Counted from the stretch's first letter, positions 51,175 to 61,262 are shown. The stretch: 64,000 bases of DNA from Terriglobales bacterium (GCA_025462725.1 JAOAPE010000009.1:46284-110283); one strand, 5' to 3'. A program made the numbers and translations. The notes: generated by a model from the sequence alone, not told the origin.

Positions 51175-53801
51175 TGTCCGGCACAGGCAAGCGCGGCAAA
51201 CGGGTGGCAGTCGCCCTCGTCATAATTCTTCTGCTCGCTCTGTTCGTTCCTCCATTCGTGAATGCGAATCGCTTTCGCGCGCGATTGGCACAAAGCGTGA
51301 GCGGAGCTATCGGCCGCCCCGTTTCTATGGGAAACGTCAACATCCGGCTGTTGCCCCGCCCCGGATTCGAGATTGAAAACTTTGTCATCGCAGACGATTC
51401 CACGTACAGCGCCGAACCTCTGCTTCGATCGGAGAAAGTAGTTGCTAGCGTTCGCCTGACCTCTCTCTGGAGAGGACGCTTCGAGATCGCCCGTCTCGCC
51501 CTCAGCTATCCCAGTCTGAATCTCGTCCGCAATGCCGAGGGCCACTGGAACATCGAATCGCTTCTCCGACACGCGTCCCAAATACAAACTGCTCCCACTG
51601 CAAAGAAGCGCCCAGAGTCACGGCCGCGATTTCCCTACATTGAGGCCGACCAGGGTCGAATCAATTTCAAGATCCTTCATGAGAAAAAAGCTCATGTGCT
51701 AGTCGATGCTGATTTCGCGTTATGGCTCGAGTCTGAAAATCAGTGGAACATGCGCCTTGAAGCCCGTCCCACCCGCACTGACGCCAATCTGGGTGACACG
51801 GGGACGCTTCGTGTCGAAGGCTCGTTCGAACGCGCGGACAAGATTGAACAAACGCCTTTGAAGTTGCACTTGGCGATGGAAAAAGCACAACTCGGTCAAC
51901 TGACCACGCTCATCTACGGCCGTGATCGTGGTTGGCGCGGCGATGTCAGTGCCTCCGGAACTCTGCAGGGCACGCCTGAGGACTTCACCGCGACGGCCAC
52001 TGCGAACATCAACGACTTCCGCCGCTATGACATTTCCAGCAATGATTCTTTCCGCATCACCGCCGATTGCACCGCTCGACATTCCACGCTCTTGTCGTCA
52101 GAAACTGATTTTCAGCGCAACCACTTTGACTGCAAGTTGCCCTTCGCAGAGGGCAACGTCACCGTCCAAGGGGCAGCGAAAGATTGGCCGCTTTCTCTTC
52201 CGTATTTCAGCCTCAAGGCAGAGAGCCTTCCAATCGCTACTGTCGCTCGTCTCTTCCGCCACGCAAAGCGCGATGTTCCCGCAGACCTGACGGGCGGCGG
52301 CACTATCAATGGATACATCAGCAGGATTAGCTATCCGGGTGCCGCACCCCCAAAGTGGACCGGCGAGGGAGTTCTAGAAGCCGTATCTCTCAGTTCGCAG
52401 TCCATCGCGCAATCCATTCAAGTGGATACCTTACGCTTTGGCTTCGACGAAGTGGAACTGTCGCCCGAAGGCAGGGGGTCTCGTGGCCTGAGGTACCGAT
52501 TAGACGCAAAGCCGACCAGAACGAAAACCCGTTCTGCGACAGATAACGTCTCAACAACGCTCACCGTTGATCCCTTTGCGGTGTCGCTCGGCGGTGCTGG
52601 CTCACTGAACGTCTCGGGTATTGGTACTCATGAGGGCTTGCAGTGGCGGATCAAAGGCGAAGCTGAAGCCGCAAAACTCAACGCCGCCGCTCGTCTTCTC
52701 GGATTGCCTATCCCTGGCTCAGTCGCGGCTGGCACAGCGAATATCGACCTCGCCATCAACAATGCATGGACGTCTTTCGGGGCTCCCGTCGTGACCGGCA
52801 ATGCGCAACTGCATCGCGTCAAAGCCCAGATTGCAGACGTCGCCGCTCCCATCGAAATTGCTTCCGCCACCCTCGTGCTAACACCCGACGAGATCTCTTT
52901 GCAGCACCTCACAGGGACGCTCTTCGGGACCCGCACTCAGTTCGATGGCGGCGTAGTTGTCCGGCGAAATTGCGTTGAGCAATATTGCCCGGTGCGCTTC
53001 GAACTGCATGCCACGGAAATCAATCTCGACGAACTCAACCGCATCCTCAATCCCAAGTTTCGTGAGACCAACTGGCTCGGCCAGCAAACCTCCTCACCCA
53101 CTAATGCTATCGACTCCCGCCTTTTAAATCTCGATCTCAACGGAAAACTCACTGCAGATCGTTTGATCATGAAAGGCCTCATTGCCAGCAATTTGGCAAC
53201 TCAAGTGGCCAAGGACAATGGTGTCGTCAATCTGACCGCAGTCCGCGCAGACTTACTCGGCGGAAAACACCTGGGCAACTGGCGCGCAACATTTTCCGGA
53301 AACGAAGTGAAATTCGAAGGCTCGGGAGCTCTGCAGGAAGCTTCGCTGTCACAGGTCAGCGCCCTCACGCATGACAATTGGGGAGCAGGCGTCATCGACG
53401 CTGGCTACAAGCTTTCACTCTCTGGGACGGATGCTGATGCTCTCCGCCGCACTCTCGCAGGTTCTCTCAATTTCAATTGGAAGAACGGTTCTCTCCGTCG
53501 CGTGGTGGGGACAGGATTTCCCGCCGGACTTCAGTTCGCCCGCTGGACAGGCACCGTCAAGATTGACTCCGGCTCCCTTCAATGGCTCGACTCCGTCATG
53601 GACGCCGCCACTGGAAAATATCGCGTCTCCGGCTCAGCCACTCTCGCCCGCGATTTAGAGCTGAGATTCACCGGCGACAAGCATCGTTTCGACCTCTCAG
53701 GTACTCTCGATAAGCCTGAGACCACGGTAACAGTTATTCCGCCCAGCTCTGAATCTGCATCAAACCAGCAGAATGCAAGCACTCCTAAGGCTCACAACTA
53801 G
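51174..53801 (+). CDS. AsmA-family envelope protein
   Basis: 875 residues. Basic start, one transmembrane helix (VAVALVIILLLALFVPPFVN), then the AsmA signature (RARLAQSVSGAIGRPVSMGN; VNIRLLPRPGFEIENFVIAD; SLWRGRFEIARLALSYPSLN). The long beta-rich repeat region ends in the AsmA C-terminal block (DALRRTLAGSLNFNWKNGSL). Such proteins span the periplasm and are implicated in lipid transport to the outer membrane. The stop lies inside the next gene, which starts 29 bases earlier. Last large gene of the rnc-lepB operon. Confidence 0.9.
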   Translation: MSGTGKRGKRVAVALVIILLLALFVPPFVNANRFRARLAQSVSGAIGRPVSMGNVNIRLLPRPGFEIENFVIADDSTYSAEPLLRSEKVVASVRLTSLWRGRFEIARLALSYPSLNLVRNAEGHWNIESLLRHASQIQTAPTAKKRPESRPRFPYIEADQGRINFKILHEKKAHVLVDADFALWLESENQWNMRLEARPTRTDANLGDTGTLRVEGSFERADKIEQTPLKLHLAMEKAQLGQLTTLIYGRDRGWRGDVSASGTLQGTPEDFTATATANINDFRRYDISSNDSFRITADCTARHSTLLSSETDFQRNHFDCKLPFAEGNVTVQGAAKDWPLSLPYFSLKAESLPIATVARLFRHAKRDVPADLTGGGTINGYISRISYPGAAPPKWTGEGVLEAVSLSSQSIAQSIQVDTLRFGFDEVELSPEGRGSRGLRYRLDAKPTRTKTRSATDNVSTTLTVDPFAVSLGGAGSLNVSGIGTHEGLQWRIKGEAEAAKLNAAARLLGLPIPGSVAAGTANIDLAINNAWTSFGAPVVTGNAQLHRVKAQIADVAAPIEIASATLVLTPDEISLQHLTGTLFGTRTQFDGGVVVRRNCVEQYCPVRFELHATEINLDELNRILNPKFRETNWLGQQTSSPTNAIDSRLLNLDLNGKLTADRLIMKGLIASNLATQVAKDNGVVNLTAVRADLLGGKHLGNWRATFSGNEVKFEGSGALQEASLSQVSALTHDNWGAGVIDAGYKLSLSGTDADALRRTLAGSLNFNWKNGSLRRVVGTGFPAGLQFARWTGTVKIDSGSLQWLDSVMDAATGKYRVSGSATLARDLELRFTGDKHRFDLSGTLDKPETTVTVIPPSSESASNQQNASTPKAHN

Positions 53802-54381
53802 TCTCGCCCTGTTCTCGATTCTCTGCGCTCCGTCATCAGCCATCCAGACTGCCGGCTCTGAAACCACTCGCGTTCAGATCGAAGCTGCCGATTCCATGCA
53901 GCGCAAGGTTGATTTCCTGAAACGCAACGCCACTCTCACCCCTGCCGACCCGCGCCCCACGGTTTTTTCCCAGACCGAGATCAACGCTTACTTCGCGCAA
54001 CGCCGGGTTCCCATGCCCGAGGGAGTGAAGTCAGTGACTTTTACTTTGGAAACGGGAGAGGTAACGGCGAGAACGCACGTTGACTTCGACGAACTCACGG
54101 CCAAGGCCCGCTCGAATAATCCCTTGCTCGCCATCTTTAGCGGAACGCATGATGTTCAGGTGGTCGCTACTGCCGACGGAAGCGAAGGCACAGCCCACGT
54201 GTCCGTGAAGTCTGTCGCGCTGGACGGCGTCGGAATACCCCGCATGGCTTTGGAGATGTTCATCGAGCGCTTCGTAAATCCCAAGTTCCCAACCGTCCGC
54301 TTGGATGGCGATTACAAATTGCCCGTCAGGATTGACACCGTGCAGATTGGACATCGCACCGGCACAGTCACGCAGAAGTAG
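53773..54381 (+). CDS. Secreted hypothetical protein coupled to the AsmA-like gene
   Basis: 202 residues; ATG 53773 lies inside the AsmA-like coding sequence, a 29-base overlap in another frame. Signal peptide MQALLRLTTSLALFSILCAP. The mature part is beta-rich (KSVTFTLETGEVTARTHVDF, THDVQVVATADGSEGTAHVS, TVRLDGDYKLPVRIDTVQIG) and resembles a LptC/AsmA-associated lipid-binding roll in shape only. Translational coupling suggests it works with the AsmA-like protein in the periplasm. Its stop abuts the convergent stop of the next gene with no spacer. Confidence 0.8.
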   Translation: MQALLRLTTSLALFSILCAPSSAIQTAGSETTRVQIEAADSMQRKVDFLKRNATLTPADPRPTVFSQTEINAYFAQRRVPMPEGVKSVTFTLETGEVTARTHVDFDELTAKARSNNPLLAIFSGTHDVQVVATADGSEGTAHVSVKSVALDGVGIPRMALEMFIERFVNPKFPTVRLDGDYKLPVRIDTVQIGHRTGTVTQK

Positions 54382-55803
54382 TTATTCGATCTCGACCTTC
54401 TGCATCCACTCCGCGACTGCGACATTCCATCGCATCTCGTTCGTAATCGCGTCTTTCAATAGCGCCGAGGCACTCGGCTCTCCGTGGACGAGATAGGTCA
54501 CTCGCGGCGGTTTCCCAAAAGTATGCAACCACTCCAGTAGCTCCGGCGTGTCCGCATGATCGCTGAATTGTTCAATGGCCGCGATCTGCGCACGAATCTG
54601 CACGTCTTGGTTGAAGATGCGCACCGACGGCGCTCCGCTCTTGATGATTGCTCCCCGCGTACCCGGCGCTTGAAAGCCGATGAAAAGCACGGTATTTTTC
54701 GGATCCGGCAGCCGATGCATCAAGTGGTGCAGCACCCGTCCGCCCGTAACCATTCCGCTCGACGACACAATGATCATCGGATACACCATTGAGTTCATCT
54801 TCTTCGACTGGTCGGGCGTCGTGTCGAAAAAGAAATTTGGCCACTTCAATGGCGAACCGAATTTCGCGATAAGTGCTTTCGTCTCGTCGCTGTACTCTTC
54901 CGTGTGTTTCAGGAAGATCTCGATGGCCTTGATCGCCATCGGACTGTCCGTATGCACCGGCACTCTCGGGATGGTGCCTTCCTCCATCTGTTGCTTCAGC
55001 ATGAACAGCAGCTTCTGCGTGCGCTCTACGGCAAATGCCGGAACGATCACCGTGCCGCCGCGATTCACCGTCTCGCGAATGACTCGCGCCAATTCCGGAC
55101 GCGCATCTGTCTTCGGATGCTCCCGATTCCCGTATGTCGATTCCATCACCAGCACATTCGTGTCTGCGCCATCCACTGTTTCCGGCCCGGTACGCACCAC
55201 TCTTCCCGGCGCTTCGCCATTCAAATGCAGCACTCTTCCGATATCGCCAGTGAACACCAGCTTCCGCGCTCCGCCATTGAGTTGGAGGGTGATCTCCACC
55301 ATCCCCGATCCCAAAATATGCGCGGCATGGACGAACTCGAAAGTAAACTTCTCGCTCAACTTCGTTGGCGTATGAAATGCAACCGGCACGAAGTTCTTCA
55401 AGCAATCTTGTGCGTCCTCCAACGTATACAACGGAAGCGCCGGCAAGTGCTTCGAACTCTTCTGCCGATTATGAAAATCCGCCTCTTCTTCCTGCAGGTG
55501 TCCTGAATCCGGCAGCACCACCCCGCACAGATCGATGGTGGACGGCGTCGCATACACCTTGCCCTTGTAGCCTTCTTTGTAAAGCCGCGGGATCCATCCA
55601 CAGTGATCGAGATGCGCATGCGTGAGGATAACGGCATCAATCTCGCGCGCCATAACCGGAGTATCTTGCCAATTGCGCTCGCGCCACTCTTTCTTGCCTT
55701 GAAAGAGTCCGCAATCCACCAGCACTTGCAGATCGCCGGTGTTGATGAGGTGCTTGGAACCGGTGACAGTCCCGGCGGCGCCTAGAAATTGAATGTATGC
55801 CAT
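54382..55803 (-). CDS. Beta-CASP metallo-beta-lactamase-fold nuclease (CPSF-like)
   Basis: 473 residues. Metallo-beta-lactamase motif HAHLDHCG (His62, His64, Asp66, His67) after FLGAAGTVTGSKH. Further metal ligands appear in HAAHILGSG and VFTGDIGR. The beta-CASP part includes PAFAVERTQKLLFML and SSSGMVTGGRVLHHL (a KH-less RNase site), and the C-terminal RMMBL block holds FSDHADTPELLEWL and YLVHGEPSA. This order marks CPSF73-like RNA endo/exonucleases of bacteria. Probably RNA processing in the cytoplasm. Single gene, convergent with the AsmA operon. Confidence 0.93.
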   Translation of the reverse strand: MAYIQFLGAAGTVTGSKHLINTGDLQVLVDCGLFQGKKEWRERNWQDTPVMAREIDAVILTHAHLDHCGWIPRLYKEGYKGKVYATPSTIDLCGVVLPDSGHLQEEEADFHNRQKSSKHLPALPLYTLEDAQDCLKNFVPVAFHTPTKLSEKFTFEFVHAAHILGSGMVEITLQLNGGARKLVFTGDIGRVLHLNGEAPGRVVRTGPETVDGADTNVLVMESTYGNREHPKTDARPELARVIRETVNRGGTVIVPAFAVERTQKLLFMLKQQMEEGTIPRVPVHTDSPMAIKAIEIFLKHTEEYSDETKALIAKFGSPLKWPNFFFDTTPDQSKKMNSMVYPMIIVSSSGMVTGGRVLHHLMHRLPDPKNTVLFIGFQAPGTRGAIIKSGAPSVRIFNQDVQIRAQIAAIEQFSDHADTPELLEWLHTFGKPPRVTYLVHGEPSASALLKDAITNEMRWNVAVAEWMQKVEIE

Positions 55804-55829
55804 AGATTTTTTTGAAGAGACTGGTGAGG

Positions 55830-57560
55830 CTACTGCTTAGGCGCTTCTACTGTAAAGCTGTTATTTGTGAGGTCTGATTCCGGCACGCTGCCATCGTTTA
55901 CGATCGCTCCTGTGGGTGCCAGCGGAGAATTCACTCGCGCACTCGCCTTCTCTTTCGCCGGCACTTGCAATCGCGTAACGATTTCGCCTTCCTTGGTCTG
56001 CAACCTGACTGCCACTTCCGCCGCTGCATTCCCCAGATTCTCGACAGTGATCGTGACCAGGTATCCGCCTTGCAAGTTTTTTCTCGGATAAACAGCCGTG
56101 ACTCGAAAATCCGGCAAGCCTCTATCGCGATACACCCAATCTGAGAAAAACCAATCAAGATTCTTGTGCGACGCATTCTCCAGCAGTCGCTGCATGTAAG
56201 ACGCCTCTTTGTCCTCTTCCGGCTTGTACGCCTGTAGCGCCTTCATGATGGGATCGTCTCCGATCATGTCCCGCAGCATCCACCAGACATTCATCGCCTT
56301 CGTGCGATAAGTTATTTCGTTCGTGGTGTTGACCAAACTATTGCTGGTCTCGGTCTCCCGATTTTCAATCTCCGGCTCAGACAGCGCCAATGCATCGCGA
56401 TGCTGCACCAAATACTCCAGCACCGCCCGCCTTCCCCCCTGCGACTCCAACAGCCGCAACTGCACGTAATGCGCAATGCCTTCACTGATCCACGGACGAA
56501 ACGAATTGACCGCCGCATGTGCCAGCGTATGCACCAGTGCAAAATCAATCGCCTTCGCATCCGTCTTCAACGGAGTCAACAGCAACGTGCCGCTTTCAAA
56601 CGGCACTGCATTCGGTTCGGGATTTTCTACAACCTGAATTGTCGACTGCGGTGCTCGCAGCCACTGTTTTACTTCCGGCTGAAGTTCCAAAGCAGCGGTC
56701 GCATACGTTCTTGCCCGGGGATCATCTTTGCTTCTCGAAGCAAATACTCCAGCCGTACTCTGAGCGAAGAAAAAGTTCCCCAACACCAATGTCGGCGCGT
56801 CCAGTCCCAATCTCAGAAATGAGACCGTGAGCTTTTCATTGACGCCTGTTGCTGAACACGCAGAATCTCCATTCGAGAACAAGTGCTGTACTTCACTGCC
56901 TTGCGGTTTCAAAATATTCATGTCCAAGATCATCCGGCTCTCCGCATGCCGTCCTTTAAATCGAGCCAGCAACTCGAAGACTTTGTTCCGTTCGCTCAGC
57001 AAAGCCGGTTCCATCTCTACCGGATACCACACCACGTATCCCACGCCGCGCAACGCGGTGAACTTTTCTGATATCCCGTCCCAATCACTCGCGCGCGCAA
57101 CTTGCTCCGGCATCTGCAAACGCAGCAGTCGGTTTGCGTCTTGCGATATCGTGCCTTGATAAGCGACTTCCACTTGGATCGACCCCTGCGGCGCAACCGC
57201 CTCCGGCAACTCGAATACCGCTTCGTTCACCGTGCCCGTATGGTCGATGTCCGAATCGATCCTCGCCGACGCAAACTCCACCTGCTTCCCAGCGATCTTG
57301 ATCCCTGCCCACTTCAGTGACGACGATATCTGCATCGCCGCCGTCTTCTGCGGTTTATCGGAATCGTTCTTGAGAATCACCGTCCCTCGCCCTGAAAAAA
57401 TAGAACGCGTCGGTTCAATTGAAATGTTCAAGCTGTAGTTTGTGAATGTGAATGCGTTGCGATCAGCAACGATTTTTGCAGCAGGTGCAGGAACGGGAGG
57501 ATTCTGCCCAAAAACAGGCAAGCAGCTGAGCAGGAGAAAAAAACCTACGCGGACAGTCAT
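55830..57560 (-). CDS. Secreted gluzincin-like (M1/Peptidase_MA) protein lacking the catalytic Glu
   Basis: 576 residues. Signal peptide MTVRVGFFLLLSCLPVFGQ. The N-terminal third is the beta-sandwich of M1-like peptidases (YSLNISIEPTRSIFSGRGTV). The zinc site reads HTLAH (344-348) with a distal Glu360 in WISEGIAHY, so the His/His/Glu ligands remain but the general base of HExxH is Thr345. It probably binds zinc without normal peptidase activity. A C-terminal Ig-like domain (VTITVENLGNAAAEVAVRLQ) follows. It overlaps rlmB by four bases (57557-57560), so it is co-translated with an rRNA methylase. Confidence 0.85.
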   Translation of the reverse strand: MTVRVGFFLLLSCLPVFGQNPPVPAPAAKIVADRNAFTFTNYSLNISIEPTRSIFSGRGTVILKNDSDKPQKTAAMQISSSLKWAGIKIAGKQVEFASARIDSDIDHTGTVNEAVFELPEAVAPQGSIQVEVAYQGTISQDANRLLRLQMPEQVARASDWDGISEKFTALRGVGYVVWYPVEMEPALLSERNKVFELLARFKGRHAESRMILDMNILKPQGSEVQHLFSNGDSACSATGVNEKLTVSFLRLGLDAPTLVLGNFFFAQSTAGVFASRSKDDPRARTYATAALELQPEVKQWLRAPQSTIQVVENPEPNAVPFESGTLLLTPLKTDAKAIDFALVHTLAHAAVNSFRPWISEGIAHYVQLRLLESQGGRRAVLEYLVQHRDALALSEPEIENRETETSNSLVNTTNEITYRTKAMNVWWMLRDMIGDDPIMKALQAYKPEEDKEASYMQRLLENASHKNLDWFFSDWVYRDRGLPDFRVTAVYPRKNLQGGYLVTITVENLGNAAAEVAVRLQTKEGEIVTRLQVPAKEKASARVNSPLAPTGAIVNDGSVPESDLTNNSFTVEAPKQ

Positions 57561-58294
57561 TTCCCCGCCGCTCTCCGCTGGCGCGCCACTTCATACATCA
57601 CCACTGCACCTGCAACGGAGACATTCAATGACGGCACTGCCCCCATCATTGGAATCTTCACCAAGTAATCGCACTTCTTTCGCACTAGTTCATGCAAGCC
57701 TTGTCCTTCGGCGCCCAGCACGATAGCGCAATCCATCTTGAAATCCATTTCGTCGTAAAACTTTGTGCCACGCTCGTCCAGTCCCACCACCCAGATATTT
57801 TTCTCTTTCAACTCTTCGATCGTTCGCGCAATGTTCGTCACCTTCGCCACCGGCACATGCTCTGACGCCCCCGCCGACGCTTTCACCACCGTCGCATTCA
57901 CGCCCACGGCTCTGCGCTCTGGGATGACCACACCATCCGCTCCCGCCGCGTCCGCCGTGCGCAGGATCGCTCCCAGATTGTGGGGGTCTTCCACTCCATC
58001 CAGCACCACCACGAACGAATATTGCCCGCGCTTGTTCGCGACAATGTCATCCAGGTCTATATATTTCTTCTGCGCCGCGACCGCCACCACCCCTTGGTGA
58101 GTTGCCGTCTTTGCCATGCGATTCAACTGCTCGCGTGCCTCGAACCTCACTGACACTCCGCCCTCGCGGCACGCATCGATGATCTTCTGCAACTTGGCAT
58201 CTTTGCGGTCCCGCGCCACCGCTACGTATTCAAAGGCGCGGCCTCGCGATTTCAGTGCCTCTTCCACTGCATGGATTCCGTAGATTACGTCCAT
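57557..58294 (-). CDS. rlmB: 23S rRNA (guanosine-2'-O-)-methyltransferase, RlmB/TrmH family
   Basis: 245 residues. An N-terminal substrate-binding domain (MDVIYGIHAVEEALKSRGRA) and the SPOUT knot: motif 1 LDGVEDPHNLGAILRTADAA with catalytic Asn/Arg, motif 2 IVLGAEGQGL, motif 3 IPMMGAVPSLNVSVAGAVVM. Size matches RlmB, which methylates G2251 of 23S rRNA; other TrmH paralogues are possible. Divergent from the thiolase gene, so 58295-58402 holds both promoters. Confidence 0.93.
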   Translation of the reverse strand: MDVIYGIHAVEEALKSRGRAFEYVAVARDRKDAKLQKIIDACREGGVSVRFEAREQLNRMAKTATHQGVVAVAAQKKYIDLDDIVANKRGQYSFVVVLDGVEDPHNLGAILRTADAAGADGVVIPERRAVGVNATVVKASAGASEHVPVAKVTNIARTIEELKEKNIWVVGLDERGTKFYDEMDFKMDCAIVLGAEGQGLHELVRKKCDYLVKIPMMGAVPSLNVSVAGAVVMYEVARQRRAAGK

Positions 58295-58402
58295 AGAATG
58301 AGTGTACTTTAACGCGCGGCCTGCGATGCAACCTGCTTCTTTCCCCGCCTCTCGTTCATCTACTAACTACTGCTAAACTGAAAGGTTCTCTAGGAGTCAC
58401 CA

Positions 58403-59584
58403 TTGCACACAGTATTCATCGTATCCGCCGTGCGCACGCCGATAGGCAAATTCGGCGGCTCACTCGCCGCGCTCACCGCAGCAGACATGGGCGTCGTCGC
58501 CGCTAAGGCCGCGATTGAGCGTGCCGGGATCACGCCTGAACAGGTCGAAGAGACTATCTTCGGCAACGCCCGCCAAGCCGGCGGAGGCCCCAACCCCGCG
58601 CGTCAGATCTCTATCCGCAGCGGCGTTCCGCAGGAAGTCCCTGCATACACCATCAACAAAGCTTGTGCTTCAGGCATGAAGTCCATCGCCCTCGGATACC
58701 AGGAGATCGTCACCGGCAATCTCGAATGTGTTCTCGCCGGCGGCTCGGAATCCATGTCGCGCGTTCCTTACCTCCTAGACGGTGGACGTTGGGGATATCG
58801 TCTCGGCAACCAGGAACTCGTCGACGGTATGTATCGTGACGGCTTCTTCTGTCCTCTAGCGAAAATGATCATGGGCGAGACCGCCGAGATCCTTGCCGAG
58901 CAATACAAGATCACCCGCGACGAGCAAGACGCCTTCGCCTTGCGCTCGCAACAACGCACCGAGCGAGCCCTCACCGCCGGGCGCTTCTCCGACGAGATAG
59001 CGTCCATCACCATCGAATCGAAAAAAGGTCCGCAGGTTTTCACCAAGGATGAGCACCCGTTCCTCGGCGCTACTCCTGAGAAGCTCGCGAAACTCGCGCC
59101 CGTATTTTCTAAGGACGGCGGAATCACCGCCGGAAACTCATCCGGCATCACCGATGGCGCAGCGGCAGTCGTTCTCGCCAGCGAGACGTTCGTGAAGAAA
59201 AACAACCTGAAGCCGCTCGGCCGCATACTTGCCGTGACTTCCGCCGGTGTCGATCCCAAGATCATGGGCATTGGCCCCGTGCCCGCGTTGCGCAAGATGG
59301 AAGAGAAATTCCGCTTGCGCACTCAGGACTTTTCTCTGATCGAACTCAATGAAGCGTTCGCTGCACAGGTCATCGCTTGCGATCGCGAGCTTCACATGGA
59401 TCCCGAGCAACTTAACGTGAACGGCGGCTCCATCGCTCTCGGTCATCCCATCGGATGCACTGGCACTCGCATCACCGTCACTCTGTTGCACGAATTGATG
59501 AAGCGCAAAGCCAAGCGCGGCGTGGCCACTCTATGTGTCAGCGGCGGCATGGGCATGGCGCTTGCTATCGAGAACGTCACGTAG
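58403..59584 (+). CDS. Acetyl-CoA C-acetyltransferase (thiolase)
   Basis: 393 residues from TTG 58403, with TAGGAG six bases upstream; no in-frame ATG is near. Nucleophile Cys88 in NKACASGMKS, His348 in GGSIALGHPIGCTGTR, and Cys378 in TLCVSGGMGMA are all present. The length and GHPIG motif match biosynthetic or AtoB-type thiolases that join or split acetyl-CoA and acetoacetyl-CoA. Role (fatty-acid degradation, ketone or polyhydroxybutyrate metabolism) is not decided by neighbours. Cytoplasmic. Confidence 0.95.
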   Translation: MHTVFIVSAVRTPIGKFGGSLAALTAADMGVVAAKAAIERAGITPEQVEETIFGNARQAGGGPNPARQISIRSGVPQEVPAYTINKACASGMKSIALGYQEIVTGNLECVLAGGSESMSRVPYLLDGGRWGYRLGNQELVDGMYRDGFFCPLAKMIMGETAEILAEQYKITRDEQDAFALRSQQRTERALTAGRFSDEIASITIESKKGPQVFTKDEHPFLGATPEKLAKLAPVFSKDGGITAGNSSGITDGAAAVVLASETFVKKNNLKPLGRILAVTSAGVDPKIMGIGPVPALRKMEEKFRLRTQDFSLIELNEAFAAQVIACDRELHMDPEQLNVNGGSIALGHPIGCTGTRITVTLLHELMKRKAKRGVATLCVSGGMGMALAIENVT

Positions 59585-59633
59585 TCCACTTCACAATCCG
59601 GCGTATAGTATTTCCTGAACTTTCTGGAATCCT

Positions 59634-61262
59634 ATGCGCCGATTTCGCTTCTCTCTCGCTCTTCTGCTCTTCTGCCATCCGCAACTCGCTCTATCGCAAC
59701 ACGAGATGCACGGGGCCGATCCCAATGCCAAGACCGGATACATCCCCACAGAAATCCTTCAGCGCCCAGTTCCCCTGCGAGAGGGCATCGGGAAGCTCAA
59801 CGATCCGGTCACAACCCAATCCAAAGAGGCGCAGGCCTTTTACAACCAGGGCGTCGCATATCTGCACTCTTATGTTTGGATCGAAGCCGCGCGTTCGTTC
59901 AATCAGGCGCTTCGTCTCGATCCCAATCTTGCAATGGCCTACATCGGACTCGCGCGCACTTACTACAATGTCGATGACTCCGCTGACGCTAACGCTGCCG
60001 TCAAACATGCGCAAGAGTTGCAATCGAAAATCGGTGATCGAGAGCGACTGCGCATTGGCATCATGGCGAAGCAACTTGAAGCGATCGATTCCTCCGATCA
60101 CGCCGCGCACCAGGAATACAAAGCCCTCATAGACAGCGCTCTCGCCAAATTTCCTGAAGATGCTGAGATGTGGCTTATCCGCGGCAACGCTGAAGAAGGC
60201 TCCATTCGCGGTCGCGGACAGCGCGGCGGTGCCGGCTCTATAGCCTTCTACGAAGCCGCACTGAATCGCGCTCCCGGCCATTTCGCCGCGCATCACTATT
60301 TGATTCACTCCTACGAGTTCATCGGACACATCGACCAAGCACTCGAGCACGGTGTGGCATACGCTGACGCTGCTTACAATGTTCCCCACGCACAACACAT
60401 GTATGGCCACGATCTCCGCCGTGCCGGACGCACCGAAGAAGCCATCGCGCGCTTCCGCAAAGCCGACGACCTTGAGAACGCCTACTACAAATCAGAGAAC
60501 ATCCCGCGCGAGTTTGATTGGCACCACGCGCATAACCTCAACCTTCTCGCCACTGCATATCAGTATCAGGGCCAGATGAAAGAGACCGAATCCATTCTCC
60601 GCGATGCCATCAGCATTCCGGTGATCGGCGAATACCAGGATTTCTTCCACAAGGACTATCCGGAGTTTCTTCTCAATCGCGGACGCTTCGATGACGCGCT
60701 CGCCGAATCCAAGAAGATGGCAAATTCTAAATACTCGCTTGCCCGCGCCGCAGGACACGCTCTCGCCGGCAATGCCCTCCTCGGATTGAATCGCAAGAAA
60801 GAAGCTGCCGAGGAACTTAAACTTGCCGAAAAAGAATCCAACTCCAGCGATGTCCGTCCTTATCTCGACGCACTTCGCGGTGAACTACTCATGCGCAATG
60901 GCAAACTCGCCGAAGGCAGCGCAATTTTGAAGGATGTGGCAAAACGTATCCGCGCTATTCCCGGTCCTGATGCCTGGATGCAGGCCATTTATCGACTGGA
61001 ACTCATCGCGCGCATCGGGCGTGAGACCGGCGATTGGGACCTCGCCGACTTTGCCGCCAATCAGATGCTCGACCATGACAAGTTCTACGGAGGAACGCAA
61101 TTCGCTCTCGCACTCGTCGCCGAACACAAGAGCGACGATGCCACTGCCCGCGACTGCTTTGCCAAAGCCCGCCAATACTGGAGCAAAGCCGATCCCGACC
61201 TCCGCGAACTTGCCGAGATCAAAAAACGCGACCCCGACTCCCACTCTGGCGGAACGAACTAG
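59634..61262 (+). CDS. Secreted TPR-repeat protein
   Basis: 542 residues. Signal peptide MRRFRFSLALLLFCHPQLAL then SQHEMHG. The opening block (LNDPVTTQSKEAQAFYNQGV, then SYVWIEAARSFNQALRLDPN) is clearly paralogous to that of the gene at 13786. TPR-like helices run throughout, with HAQHMYGHDLRRAGRTEEAI and conserved His pairs (FAAHHYLIHSYE, FDWHHAHNLNLL) that could bind a metal, as in this family of acidobacterial exported TPR proteins. Role unknown. The repeat-rich gap follows. Confidence 0.85.
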   Translation: MRRFRFSLALLLFCHPQLALSQHEMHGADPNAKTGYIPTEILQRPVPLREGIGKLNDPVTTQSKEAQAFYNQGVAYLHSYVWIEAARSFNQALRLDPNLAMAYIGLARTYYNVDDSADANAAVKHAQELQSKIGDRERLRIGIMAKQLEAIDSSDHAAHQEYKALIDSALAKFPEDAEMWLIRGNAEEGSIRGRGQRGGAGSIAFYEAALNRAPGHFAAHHYLIHSYEFIGHIDQALEHGVAYADAAYNVPHAQHMYGHDLRRAGRTEEAIARFRKADDLENAYYKSENIPREFDWHHAHNLNLLATAYQYQGQMKETESILRDAISIPVIGEYQDFFHKDYPEFLLNRGRFDDALAESKKMANSKYSLARAAGHALAGNALLGLNRKKEAAEELKLAEKESNSSDVRPYLDALRGELLMRNGKLAEGSAILKDVAKRIRAIPGPDAWMQAIYRLELIARIGRETGDWDLADFAANQMLDHDKFYGGTQFALALVAEHKSDDATARDCFAKARQYWSKADPDLRELAEIKKRDPDSHSGGTN

